From Sweltsa coloradensis (lineage: Eukaryota; Arthropoda; Insecta; Plecoptera; Chloroperlidae): a DNA stretch of 64,000 bases. The position numbers and the translations under genes were made by a program. A model generated the notes under the pieces. The model ran no database searches. It was not told the origin of the DNA and saw only the letters and a list, made by a program, of their open reading frames with translations. Numbering within the stretch: position 1 is the first letter of the stretch; each line of letters opens with the position of its first letter. The DNA is taken from NCBI GenBank assembly GCA_024449915.1, contig JAMZAV010000316.1, forward strand, positions 1 to 64,000, given 5' to 3'. This document shows positions 43,479 through 54,394 of this stretch, in pieces.

Positions 43479-46400
43479 CTACACAAACAACACAAACAAC
43501 TATAATCAACCAGTTCCCGCAAGAGTAAGAGGGAAGAGGACACAGTTGGCAGTAGTTGGCAAATAGCTATTCGCTCGGCCAAGAAGCATCCGAAGTATAA
43601 ACAACTTTGCAAAGTTGTCAACAAAGCAAACATGGACAGCCCTACAATTGTAGATTTTCATAATTTTGTCTCAATCAGCCACGAAAAGTTCATGAAAATA
43701 GTCAATTTTGTACTTTTTAACAAAATCAAAAATCATGATTTTTTAACTTGTTTTCAAACTCAAGTAGTGTCAGCCAACCGATCGATTAAGAATGTGGCTA
43801 AAGCGTATGTCCTACATCATCCTTGCGTCTCTCTAGCTACCAATATTTGTATTACGTTCAAGTCAATTGTTGAATACATGTTATTATCGTATCTAGTGCA
43901 CTAAAGGCTATTTGAGTCGATGAGTGGCGATAGATGACGATGTAGGACGATAACAAAACCCATGCTTTTTGCGGTATTCGAACCCACGTCCAAAAGAGAG
44001 GGGGGTGAGGGGAGACGCGGGGGAATACGGAGGTGGCAGGCCTGTGCTGGTCAGAACCAGACACAGGCTAGGGGAGGGTAGAGGTTGGGGGTTCCCCCAC
44101 GTCATAGTCGTCTTCGTCTGTGTTGTCGTCGTCGGGGAGGTAGTCAAAGGGAAGGGGAAAGTTCCCCGACGACATCCTCTGTACGATGTAAGAGGTAAGA
44201 GCCAATGCTACTGACTCAATGACATTCAATTAATGCTAGACTCTCAGTATGGCCGTGGGGAGCGTTTCAATTAGAAATCATCACGAAAGGGGGAAAACAG
44301 TCGTCTAAAGTACGTAAATTTGTATACATTACAGACGGCGGTGCTCGCCCATACGCTAAACAACAAACACAACTCCACAGCCACTTAAATCGTCAGATTG
44401 GACAACTAGCTGACGTATCTATGTGGCAGTGAAATGATTTTCCCCTTTCATGATGGCTTCTAATCGGTTCGCTAGTGCTCGGGGTGAAGGATATGAGGAG
44501 CGTCTAGAGCTTTGCTACTCAAAGCTTAAGTCATTGTACTGACTACTCCTCGGACCCAGACGAAGGGCTTACTGCGCATGCAAAAAAATATATCGATCTT
44601 TGGTTGGTTATCGCTCACTCGTCGATTGCGTCGGGGCCTACAGGGTTGGCTAACCCCCTCTTTGGTTTACTGTCCCTCACTGAAAGTCAGTTATATGACT
44701 GAGTGGGTAGACTCTATAAATATGAATTTACTTATTGAGCGAGCGTAGCGAGCGTCTCCACTTGACTCTTATGGCTCGAATGTCTGTTTTTGTTTTTTTG
44801 TTTTGTTTTTTTTTGTTTTTTCTGTTACTGCTTCGGTACAGGTCGCACCGTTTCTCTGATCGACCTAAAATTTTGCACACATGTACATACCACCTAGGCG
44901 GGTTGCTGTATAGTTTTTAAACAAAATCCAATCGTTGGTTATAAAAAAAAAAAAAAAAAAAAAAAATGTTCCGATCGTTATGAAATTTTGCAGGGTCAAT
45001 TAGTACAACATTCTCTCCTATTTTACTAATTTTCAGCTAAATCGGTCAAGACCTTAAAGACTTAATGGTATGTAACATTATGGGAATGTCGTACTCGGGT
45101 CGTGTTGCACGTACCGGTGCTCGCTCAACAACGCGACGGGACTTTAGCGTTTTCCTAGTTTATTTATTTATTTATTTACTTACCTCGTAGGCCGCCTGGC
45201 ACGTGGACGGCACGGTTCTCTTGTGGAAGGCTACGCGGTCCCCCTGTCTGAAGACCAGGTCCAGATGAAGGCGCCGGGGGGTGTCACTCAGGTGGGCGAT
45301 CTCGAGCGGCTTCTCGTCGTTGATAGTGACGTAGATGGCGATGTCGCAGTCCACGAGCGAGTACTGGAACGAGCCCTGGATGGAGGCTGATGTCACTCGG
45401 AACGAGCGCTCAAGAACCTCGGTCGTCATCGGGTTCCCGCCGAACTCGTTCAGCACGCATCCTAGACAGGGGGCTCTTGTCACACACAATTATTCATTAC
45501 ACGATATATACGTGTGTGAAGGCTGTATTTATAATTTGATGAGCGAAGCAAAGACTTCAATTTTACCGACCACCAAAAAAATTAGCCCGGGTGTTTTTCT
45601 TTGTTTTTTTTTTGCATTTTTTAATTGTTGTCTGTTTTTTCGCTCTTTACCGGGAAAACGGCAGATGCGATCTTGATTAAAATTGGAAGGGGACCTTCGA
45701 AATCTCTGAACTTAGACTTGCCACGTTTTTGGGTACAATCGAAGAAATATTTCTCATGAATATCGTACCTTTACCATTTTTTTCGATTTTAAGTGCGATT
45801 CTTTCGTGACATTTGGGCCGATTCTGACCAAACGGGTGGGGCTACAACGTTAATATTTCACTTAGACATTAAGATAACGGTGATGTATTGCTTTTTGAAA
45901 GAAATTTTTGTAAAAGTTAGCCAGAATCCATAGAATAAAGGATTTAATATGAGTTTTTTTTTAGGTTTATAATAACAATTAACAAGTAAGAATAGAAACT
46001 TGACAACAATTACCTACAATGCGTTCAAAAGGCACTTGATAAGTAAAGAGATCCCCCGCAAACTAAAAACTTACAAAAAGCTCATCCATCAACGCGACGG
46101 GACTTAAACGTTTTCCTAGTATACATATAATTATATATAGGTGACTATGGCGTTGTTATGTGAGAACTTTAGACAGAAATTACAAATTAAAGAAAGAGCA
46201 TAGCCCGGACAGCTAAGGTCCCGGGTTCAAACCTCGGTGTAGTCACTTTTGTAATTTCTGTCTAAAGTACTAATATATATATATAATATGTATATATTGT
46301 TTAACCTAAGTTTTAAAGTAGGCGACTATGATGACGCTGATATGTAAGTAAGACAGAAATTAAATAAATGACTACACCGGGGATCGAACACGGGGCCTTG

Positions 46401-47406
46401 GCTGTCCGGGCCAATGCTCTTACCAACTGAGCTACGAAGACAACAGATTAAATTCTGTTCATTTCTTGGTTTGTAAGTATATTTTTAATAACGTGTGTAG
46501 AGCAGATTGCACGGCCTATGTTGCGAAATGAACTGGAGAAATACAAACCCATCTCTATAACCCTAGAGCTGGGATTGTGATACCATCCCGGCCGTAAACC
46601 ATGCGTGAAGGCTTCTTATCAAAGCAACGCCCCTGCCTATATTGACACTAGGCAGCGTGCGTTGTCTACTTGCAACCGCGGCTGAAGGGGTAACTGTGTC
46701 ATAACCAAGAGATAAAACTCCGAGAGATTGTGAGATTGCCTCTCTGGACCCAAAGTAAACAATCTGTTGACACAAGTGTTGATAATAGTGAGCTGATTCT
46801 AGATCGGTTAAAGGGGACACGTACTAGCATCTACATAGCCGTATACTAAGAGACAGGGGCGTGTGTGTTCGAGGCCAGTGTCACCCCTCTATCACAAACC
46901 TTGTCGCCATCCAAAGTAATTTTCCTACACTCCACCCGAACTGTCTTACGAGTATAAAACCTTAAATAAAGAAATACATACATTCGCATTTAGATTTTAG
47001 AATCTACCGACTACACTTAAATTTAAAGCAGACCAAGCCTTGAAGAAGGTATATTGTAGGGTTATACTGTTCCTAGTTTGATTACTCACGGGATTAGATT
47101 CCGAAACCCTTAGCTTAGATGCTCTATTATATATAGGATAGCGCAAACAGCATGAGGATATATTATGAGCAAGTGGTAAATTGAATTCAAACCTGAGGTG
47201 TTAATTAATTCTACTGTTAGTGTAACGATAGTATTGCTGTAGTAGGTGAGGAATACACAATAGTATTACTCTACTAGATGATGAATGAATATGTACAATA
47301 CTATACAAACGATAGTCACTGTTACGATATTATTCTACTTGATGCAGAATATGTACAATACTATACAAATGATAGTGACTGTTACGATATTATTCTACTT
47401 GATGCA

Positions 47407-47440
<34 letters not shown>

Positions 47441-47912
47441 ATTTGACGAGTGTATTAAACTACTAACCGAGGTCTATCTATATCTATATAGACCTCGGTT
47501 AGTAGTTTAATACACTCGTCAAATAATATATATCCGGGTCAAATAGCTTCTGAAAATAATATGTACAATACTATACAAATGATAGTGACTGTTACGATAT
47601 TATTCTACTTGATGCGGAATATGTACAATACTATGCACGCGATAGTAACTTTTACGATAATATTATTCTACTAGATGAGGAATATGTACAATACTATACA
47701 AATGATAGTGACTGATACGATAATATTATTCTACTAGATGAGGAATATGTACATACTATACAAACGATAGTGACTGTAACGATATTATTATTCTACCAGA
47801 TGAGAAATATATACACTACTGTACAAATGTCAGTATTACTGTACTAAATACAAATGTAGTTACCCCACAGAGAGCTGACGGCGGACGCAGCGGCGGACGT
47901 GTCAGACGACAT
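43296..47912 (-). CDS. Unrecognised coiled-coil protein, three exons
   Basis: Minus-strand exons 47912-47864, 45461-45184 and 43478-43296 join in frame (phases 1 and 0) with donors GTAACT and GTAAGT and acceptors CCCCTGTCTAG and TTTGTGTAG. The ~169-residue product has a Ser/Ala-rich start (MSSDTSAAASAVSSLWG), a ~95-residue compact, beta-rich-looking segment (FRVTSASIQGSFQYSLVDCD, LHLDLVFRQGDRVAFHKRTV) and a C-terminal ~45-residue coiled coil (RLEVERLEEDKKERDVLIGE, SLKKEVDLLKSELL). It has no signal peptide or membrane helix. A globular head plus coiled coil recalls XRCC4/SAS-6-type architecture, but I see no diagnostic motif. Introns contain SINEs, Helitron-like copies and a minisatellite. Confidence 0.7.
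43897..43992 (-). mobile_element. SINE copy in intron 2 of the coiled-coil gene
   Basis: GCACTAAAGGCTATTTGAGT, GATGAGTGGCGATAGATGAC and then GCGGTATTCGAACCCACG (B-box complement) form a reverse copy of the SINE at 37660. Confidence 0.68.
44585..44733 (+). mobile_element. Dispersed 3'-end repeat, copy 1
   Basis: TTGGTTGGTTATCGCTCACT, GCGTCGGGGCCTACAGGGTT, TTTACTGTCCCTCACTGAAA and GAGTGGGTAGACTCTATAAA also occur at 54395-54540, and the last part, reversed, at 55880-55945. It is followed by AT-rich tails, like the 3' end of a retroelement. Confidence 0.62.
44734..45158 (+). mobile_element. Helitron-like element, copy 5, divergent interior
   Basis: Begins ATTGAGCGAGCGTAGCGAGC and ends GCGTTTTCCTAG followed by T, with the AACGC/GCGTT hairpin. 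The interior differs from other copies (GATCGACCTAAAATTTTGCA, a 26-bp A run at 44941), so it is a separate subfamily sharing only the ends. Confidence 0.68.
45184..45461 (-). CDS. Coiled-coil gene exon 2
   Basis: 278 bp, starting in phase 1 (completing G of LWG, then CVLNEFGGNP) and ending ...CQAAYE at GAG before GTAAGT. GC-rich and open throughout, in contrast to the intron. It encodes the putative globular domain. Confidence 0.78.
45536..46119 (+). mobile_element. Helitron-like element, copy 6, complete
   Basis: From TTGATGAGCGAAGCAAAGAC to GCGTTTTCCTAG followed by T (here AAACG/CGTTT variant). It is a full-length ~585-bp example with all family interior blocks. It lies just upstream of exon 2 in intron 1 of the coiled-coil gene, in the opposite orientation to the gene. 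Confidence 0.78.
46140..46440. mobile_element. Inverted pair of tRNA-derived SINEs
   Basis: The plus-strand tRNA-like part at 46195-46245 (GCATAGCCCGGACAGC, GTCCCGGGTTCAAACCTC) is mirrored at 46370-46435, whose complement reads GTAGCTCAGTTGGTAAGAGC and GTGTTCGATCCCCGG with a 5-bp anticodon stem TTGGC/GCCAA. CTTTAGACAGAAATTACAAA at 46170 is exactly inverted at 46251. The acceptor stem does not pair, so these are SINE heads rather than a tRNA gene. Confidence 0.68.
46560..47210. other. Intronic DNA, nothing recognised
   Basis: Part of intron 1 of the coiled-coil gene. No repeat or gene seen in this stretch. Confidence 0.45.
47215..47835. repeat. 60-63-bp minisatellite with an insertion
   Basis: Units containing ATGTACAATACTATACAAA, then GATAGTGACTGTTACGAT, start near 47290, 47350, 47560, 47620, 47683 and 47746. 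The array is interrupted between 47411 and 47558 by an AAT microsatellite and a perfect hairpin (47440-47525). It lies just inside intron 1 of the coiled-coil gene. Confidence 0.9.
47440..47525. mobile_element. Perfect 38-bp-arm hairpin element
   Basis: The arms 47440-47477 and 47488-47525 are perfectly complementary (start TATTTGACGAGTGTATTAAA) with a 10-nt spacer. It inserted within the minisatellite. Perfect pairing suggests recent arrival or active maintenance. Confidence 0.88.
47864..47912 (-). CDS. Coiled-coil gene exon 1
   Basis: ATG at 47912 opens MSSDTSAAASAVSSLW and ends in phase 1 before GTAACT. GC-rich. The start is the first ATG in a region without an upstream in-frame alternative that I can see. 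Confidence 0.65.
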
Positions 47913-48170
47913 GTTGACTGTAGAGTATTCTTCTGGTGTCTTCTCGTTGCAGCGAGAGCGACCTTCACACACACTTTCACTCTCCAGCCACAGAACACAA
48001 CAAACAACACGATCCGAGCTCGCCTCGCACGCGCAGAGTCCAACTGACAGCTACAAGGAAATCAATGACGAGCTTCTCTCGCTCGCCGTGTGGCGCGCTG
48101 CCAGGCGTCACGTGACGCAGTACAGCGCGCGTTCAAACGATGTGATAACCACCACTGATGACGTTTCCAT
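47913..48170 (-). promoter_or_regulatory. Probable promoter and 5' UTR of the coiled-coil gene
   Basis: A CpG-rich stretch (GCTCGCCGTGTGGCGCGC, GTCACGTGACGC, CAGCGCGCG) in otherwise AT-rich DNA, directly upstream of the exon 1 ATG. It contains the E-box-like palindrome TCACGTGA near 48108. No TATA box is evident. Confidence 0.45.
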
Positions 48171-48480
48171 TTAGCATTTTATACTTTCCATCTCAAAATA
48201 CATTTCTCTTCAATGCTCATGTTTTACAACTTACCATATTTTTAATGTGCATTGTTTAAAATGTCCATATCCAATATATTCACAGCATAACTGAAGATTA
48301 CTATGTTTTACACTCCTAAACAATGATAGAAAAATAAATTGATTTTGTATAACCATTGGCCTATATATTGTGCCATGTATACAATTAAAAAATTAAATTA
48401 TTAAATTGTTGATTAAATAAAATATATGGCACCATCTACACTCAATGGTGTGACGACAACGACATTGTTCAATAATTAAT

Positions 48481-48493
48481 AATAAATAATAGA

Positions 48494-48566
<73 letters not shown>

Positions 48567-49260
48567 GAGTCTTTATTTTATAGCTTGGCGAAGCTTAAGG
48601 CCATGAGGCCTTTTGTTCTGCTGAACCAAGCACAATACAAATTACAATTATTACACAAATAAAAAATAACCACACAAGTGAACAATACAAAGATATAAAA
48701 ATGATAAAAAAAACATAAAACTAGTACAAGTAAAATAGCAGGTTAATATTATTTAATATATGTTTGAAGTATAATAAATAGTTCGTGAAACTATCAATTA
48801 CATCAATAAAAAAATACAAAATACAATCAATAATAAATAATGAAACACTAATTAAAACCTACTAGAATTTAATCTTTCAAAAAGTTACCATTGTTTTTTT
48901 TTAAAATAATTTGTTGGATTACAAAGAAGAATCAAGTAAATACGAATGACATTAGTTTTTTAATGCTGATTTAGATTTAGTAATGCGAACGTTTGCAGGA
49001 ATTAGGTTCCATGCTCGGGCAGCAGAAACAGGAAATGAATTACTATATAAGGAGGTTTTATGTTTGGAATTTTTAAAGTTAATGTTGATTGTGACCGTGT
49101 GTTGTTGTCATGATTGCAATTAAGAAGATTTACATATTGTGAAAGATAATCTGGAGCAGAATGTTTAGTATTTTTCGTATTTTTCTTTAAAAAATATATA
49201 TATATATTCTCATTAGGTATGTTCTTTACTTTTGTCCACCTCAAATTGAGGTAATTACAC
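48481..49260 (-). mobile_element. LINE 3' fragment
   Basis: The minus strand translates near 49240-48975 to APDYLSQYVNLLNCNHDNNT, RSQSTLTLKIPN and, after a frame change, FPVSAARAWNLIPANVRITK, the standard C-terminus of jockey-like LINE proteins, with a stop at ~48962. A 3' UTR follows, ending in an ATT microsatellite (48496-48563 on the plus strand as ATA/AAT). Only the last part is present. Confidence 0.78.
48496..48563. repeat. AAT microsatellite (LINE tail)
   Basis: More than twenty AAT units at the 3' terminus of the minus-strand LINE fragment. Confidence 0.93.
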
Positions 49261-49460
49261 CCAGGTGGAAAATAATTAACCAAAAATGGGGGTATAAAGT
49301 GCAAATAACGTGGGGACAAAAGAACGATGAATTCAAACACTTTCGGAAGATCTTTCTTTCAATAAAACAGTTTGTGTATTGTATTACATATATTTTTATT
49401 ATTACCAGTTTTATCTTCTATTTATTAAACAATAGCACATTATAACGTAGTTTCCTTTGG

Positions 49461-50130
49461 AATAGGGAATTTGCATAAGTTCCAGATATCGGTAAAATTA
49501 TCTGCAATATATAGATATTCGTCTAAAAATGATATTAACGTTAATTTCAGGTTTTTAAAGTTAATCGTTCAATATCTGTTGAGGGTCAAAGTTTGACCTT
49601 TTAAATTTCCCGCACATTTATTTTGAAACGGCTGCCTACGTCACCGGCCTTCATGACGAACACGGCCGCCTAGATAAACAACGAAATTTTCTACTTTTAC
49701 TAAAGTCTTTGGTTCTTACAACAATGGGCAACAATAAACAACAGTTGATGCCCTTTTCCAAGTTTTATAATCAACATTGTGTTTTTACTTATTATCAATT
49801 AAAATGCAGTTAAAGCTTACGTTGTGATTTTACTAAATGTATAAAATAAAATATTAATCATATTAGAACAAACTAGATGTCAAAATATGCTTCCACAGCC
49901 AAGATAATCTCCGAAAGCGAGTAACTAGTATATCGTTACGTGATTGGTTGATTGGTATCATGAAGGCTGGTGACGTATGACCCGTTTTCCCGCCAAAATA
50001 TGTAGGAAACTTTCACCCTTATTTTATGAATGAAAATATTCTCAAAATCAAGAAAATTATATATTTTTGTGTAAAGCAAGGTGGCCTTAACCCATAGATC
50101 CATAAAATAATGTTATGCAAATTCCCTATT
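49461..50130. mobile_element. TIR element with 18-bp perfect ends
   Basis: AATAGGGAATTTGCATAA (49461-49478) is exactly inverted at 50113-50130. A second inverted pair, CCGGCCTTCATGA near 49640 and TCATGAAGGCTGG near 49958, lies inside. ~670 bp, no transposase frame. Confidence 0.78.
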
Positions 50131-50139
50131 GTCGAGAAT

Positions 50140-51110
50140 TTACCTTGCTACACCTTTGCACCTCCTCAAGAGGCAGGTTGTAAGAGGGAGTTGTAATTAC
50201 CCACTGGACAGAAGAACACGTCTGTGAAAGAAAAGTTGTAGTCACTACACCTGACCCACTGACAATGTACGATCATTTCCCTAAATGTACATAAGGTGTA
50301 AAAATTGTTGAAGACAAAAGAACAGACCTAAATATTACCTTCTTAGATATAGTGGAGTTCTGTTCCGACCTCCTTTACAAATCAGTACTCAAACCCCTGC
50401 ACACGACCGACATTAGTGAATCATGCATAACGTGTGTGACTGATTCTGGAGATCACGGGCTCGAATCCTGAAGCAGAGAATCTTGAATCGAAAATGTTGA
50501 GAGGTTTTCTTCAGTCTTCAGTGCAAAACCAAGGGAACTCAACATATATAGGACATTCCCTTCCCAACTGTCCAAACTCCGAAACATCTAGTTGGCTACC
50601 TGAAGAGAGGCAGTTTTGTACCCTGTGCAGTATATAAAAATAATTAATTGTACCACTTTGAAAAAAAATAACATAAATATTATAGTACGTGAATTTTTTT
50701 ATTCACCACATTTTACAAGTGCTTTAAACACTACATTACACCTAACTTCTACATTAAAACTTCTCTACATCCTTCTACAATATTCTACGTTATTACTAAT
50801 TAATTAATTATTTTGCATATTATTAATGTAATAAGTTATTTGGACTGTACGCTGCACTTTTTAAATGAAGAAAACTATGTGAATTTATATTTTGACAACT
50901 ATTCAGTCGTCTTCGTATTAATATTATGTTAAAACTTACTATATTAAATCACATTTAAACCCCATTTCATTTTCCGGTTTTACTTTTGTAATTGCCTTTT
51001 ATTTTGCATTTGCAATTTTCATTTTGTTGTTTTATTGTAACATTACTTCCATTGTGGTAGGACAAAAGAACAAACCTTTAGACTCGATAACACAAACTCA
51101 AGCTAACCAA
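50140..51110. other. Intergenic, no gene seen
   Basis: AT-rich, with a tRNA-like B-box remnant near 50455 (GGGCTCGAATCC). Otherwise featureless. Confidence 0.45.
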
Positions 51111-51594
51111 ATATTTGTCGGCAACTCCTCGACTGTTCCAAGATAGACCTACTCTAAATTCGGTAATATTCTGGTCCAGACGTAAATATCTAAGTTTCTT
51201 GTTTTCGACTTCGGCATTTTCCGTTTTTTTCGTCTCGGCATCCGATTCCACTCACCGCCACTCGGGTTCTTGTCTCGTTCTGAGTCGTATTGAGAAGGCT
51301 GTGCTCGTGACAAGATTGCTAAACAACAGACAATCGTCGTGTTCCATCTACGACGTTTCATTCCGCGGCCAGCGAAGCAACTCAAGGTTTTCGGTTTTTA
51401 TTGTTTTGACTTTCAGGACTTGTCAAACTTGTCGTTTTACAAGGTTATCCATGCAGAGTCAAAATGTGATTCTGGAAGAGCCCTAGAAATAAAAGATTAC
51501 AACAATGGTAGCAAGACCTCCCGTTTAAATTCATTTGACAAGCACCGGGTTTGGTTGTTTGAGAGCAGCCAAAAGAGGGAGCGAAGCTACCAAC

Positions 51595-52720
51595 CTATGC
51601 TACCAACAGACCACACACTGCCTACTAGATACTTCAGCTCTATTGTAGGCTAGATACGCAGTCTCCAATACCTCCGCACAGGCGCGAGCGTATAGCAAAT
51701 TGAAGAGTCAATCTGCCATGAACAAAATGGCGATTTGGCGTTTTTATTTATGCTTATTTAATTCATTTAAGTATTATACTGGATTGTTTGATATGGTTTT
51801 AGCTTGTGCTTGTGTTGAACAAACAGAAACAATAATAAGTTATTGCATAAGGGAATTTAGTAATCATTTGATGTTAAAGGCTAGTATGCTCACCTGTCAA
51901 CCTGGCGGCAATCTTGAGAACTATTTGGGCTACAAATCGCTCCCATTTAATGAACATGCAAACTTCCATATTATTCAAAATGGCTTCAAATTGTCACGGA
52001 AGTGGACCAATGACTGCTGATCTAGCCAATTATAGTTCAATATCTATGCTTCAGCTAGACCACGAGGAAGATCTAAGAGGCAGTGGTCAGACTTATAAGA
52101 CGAGCGAAGTCACCAACAGACCACACACACTGCCTACTAGATACTTCTGCTAGACCAAGAGGAAGATCTAGGAGGCAGTGCTTAAAGCGCCTGTCAGACG
52201 ATTGAGAAAATCGCGCGAGTTGGCTCGCGCGAGTAACTCTCTGGGAGTAGGCCTACACTTGTTTACATGGAACTCACCGCCTCCCCGTCAGACGGTGAGC
52301 CAGCTCGCGCGAGCTCGCGCTCGCTACGAAAAATGTCCAGCTTGTTCAACTTCCTAGCAAGTCGAGGTAGCGAGAGCCAATCAGAACCCACTACCATAAC
52401 ACGTGACCAGTGAACACCAATAGGTGGCGTTGTTGTTACCTTCATTGACTGTCGTGTGACAAGGATGGTAATAAACTCGCGCGAGCCAACTCGCGCGATT
52501 TTCTCAATCGTGTGACAGCCGCTTAAGACAAGCGAAGTCACCAACAGACCACACACACTGCCTACTAGATACTTCAGCTAGACCACGAGGAAGATCTAAG
52601 AGGCAGTGGTTAGACTTAAGACGAGCGAAGTCACCAACAGACCACACACACTGCCTACTAGATACTTCAGCTAGCCTACGAGGAAGATCTAGGAGGCAGT
52701 GGTCAGACATACTATATAGG
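51595..52720. repeat. ~95-bp tandem repeat, interrupted
   Basis: Units built of ACCAACAGACCACACACACT, GCCTACTAGATACTTC and GAGGAAGATCTA, then GGCAGTGGTCAGACTTA, occur at 52110, 52540 and 52632, with an isolated partial unit at 51601. The array is broken by the MITE at 52186-52522. Confidence 0.88.
52186..52522. mobile_element. TTAA-flanked MITE in the tandem repeat
   Basis: TIRs of ~47 bp: left AGCGCCTGTCAGACGATTGA, right ending TCAATCGTGTGACAGCCGC, both continuing through AAAATCGCGCGAGTTGGCTC or its complement. TTAA lies at 52182-52185 and 52523-52526, a clean piggyBac-type duplication. The 337-bp element is unusually rich in CGCG words. Confidence 0.9.
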
Positions 52721-53159
52721 CGAGTGCCAACATTCAGCAGCTAAGTAATTGCTGACAAGGGGGGTCAGTGGAAAATACTCATGGGGCAGGTTTCCCACGA
52801 GAAATTTAAGAAAATTGATAAAAAATGTTAATGTTATATTCAAGGAGATAAGCCGAATTCCCGGAGCTTTTTCGGTTGGGGTGGTCCAAAATTTTAGCAT
52901 CAATTTTTGGCTAAAATCGCAAAAAAAAAAAGGTGGTTATACAATCATAAATAATTAAATTTTTCTCACGTCAAATGGTGCGATTTGAGTATTACAGTAG
53001 GAAAATATCCCCCCCCCCCCGACCCCTCAACATAGAAGTTCCAAATGCCCACCTTCTAAAATGATTTACTTGAGGGGGGTGTATGCCCCTTGCAAGGCAC
53101 TTGTGGAAGGATGCTGTTGGGCCGTCCCCCCTCTAAGACCTCAGCGTCCCCCCTCCAAG

Positions 53160-53317
53160 AGCTCGAGCTGGCTCACACTCTTCAGTCTTCAGTCTCGCGG
53201 CCTCCTCGAGACAGTCAGGTTGTCCAGTGCCGAGTGTTGTGTTGAGTGGTTGTGCCCAGTGCATCGAGTTACCCTAACCTAGTGCTTCATCTGGATAGAA
53301 GTTCGATAATATTCTGG
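53160..53317 (+). other. Possible orphan non-coding exon
   Basis: A stretch with moderate GC content, from AGCTCGAGCTGGCTCACAC to AATATTCTG, ends at a consensus donor GTAAGTGTAC (53318). No downstream coding exon was found in the window, so this is only a candidate first exon. Confidence 0.25.
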
Positions 53318-53334
53318 TAAGTGTACTATTACTA

Positions 53335-53615
53335 ACGCTTTTTCCAGTCGCGTTGATGGATGAGCTTTTATAGTTGATTATCGTGACCCTTAAAAGTACG
53401 ATTTCAATGAGAAATATTTCTTCTATTGTCCCTAAAATCATAATATATCTATAAGTTCAGTGATTTCAAAGGTCCCCATAAAGTTTCATTAAGATCGGAG
53501 TAGCCGTTTGCCCGGTCGCGGGCCAAATATCACGAAAAATCTTATTAAAAATCGGAAAAACGAGAAATATTCCATGTACATAAAAACTTGGCAGATTTAA
53601 GTATGATTTCAAATC
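53335..53615 (-). mobile_element. Helitron-like element, degenerate partial copy
   Basis: AACGCTTTTTCCAGTCGCGTTGATGG keeps the hairpin and GATGGATGAGC, but the CTAG terminus is lost and the far end is missing. Confidence 0.55.
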
Positions 53616-53884
53616 TATCGATTGTAAGTTTAAAATCTTGTACAGAAATGAAAACCATGGATTAATCAGAGTATTTTTTTAATGTATTGTGCAATTTCGA
53701 CCATTTATTGTAAATCTATCGATTATAACGTTATAAAATCTTGTACAGATGTAAAAAATAAATCAATTAATCAGAGTAATTTGTAAATTAATTTTATGGG
53801 CAGTCGGAACCATGATAAATATTTAATTTATAATTACGTAATGTCATAGACATGCGTGACTAAAGATGGCAGATTAAACTATGA

Positions 53885-54070
53885 CTAGGAAAACCCTAAA
53901 GTCCCGCCGCGTTGATGGATGAGCTTTTTAAAGTTTTTAGTTTGCGTGGGATATCTTTACTTTTGCAAGTGCTTTGTTTTGCTACCTACGCATTGTAAGT
54001 GATTGTTGTCAAATTTCTTTTGTTACCTGTCAATTGGTGTTATTTTTGTTTGTATTATTACAACAGTACC
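53885..54070 (-). mobile_element. Helitron-like element, 3'-end copy only
   Basis: A|CTAGGAAAACCCTAAAGTCC with the GCGTTGATGGATGAGC subterminal repeat. The family body is followed only to about 54045. Confidence 0.6.
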
Positions 54071-54350
54071 TTGCCAACAATCATGAGCATTAGTTCAAAG
54101 CTGACTAAGACCAGAGGAAGCTTCTTCTTCCATATCTGTGTGCAGACTGTAATGCAAAGAGTAATATCTATTCAGTAGCTTGCCAACAATCATGAGCATT
54201 ATAGTTCAAAGCAGACTAAGACAAGAGTTTGCGTGGGATATCTTTACTTTTGCAAGTGCTTTGTTTTGCTACCTACGCATTGTAAGTGATTGTTGTCAAA
54301 TTTCTTTTGTTGCCTGTCAATTGGTATTATTTTTGTTTGTATTATTACAA
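53938..54350. repeat. Direct duplication
   Basis: GTTTGCGTGGGATATCTTTA through TTTGTTTGTATTATTACAA occurs at 53940-54062 and again at 54229-54350. TTGCCAACAATCATGAGCAT occurs at 54071 and 54181. Two modules alternate. Confidence 0.88.
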
Positions 54351-54394
54351 AGAAAAAGGGTCAGTGTGGTATGCCAGTGCAGTACGAAGAAATT

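Noticed and set aside
43858..44214. Overlapping frames on both strands near 44 kb with Pro/Thr-rich peptides
   Set aside because: They fall in an intron next to a SINE; simple-composition GC-rich DNA reads open in several frames.
46370..46435. Functional tRNA gene on the minus strand (anticodon GGA)
   Set aside because: A and B boxes and the anticodon stem are good, but the acceptor stem does not pair and a mirror copy with SINE flanks is adjacent.
51115..51653. Plus-strand frames of 123 and 104 codons and a minus-strand frame of 78 codons
   Set aside because: They overlap each other in different frames, show no domain and no clear splice or start context. A first exon of an unknown gene cannot be excluded but is not supported.
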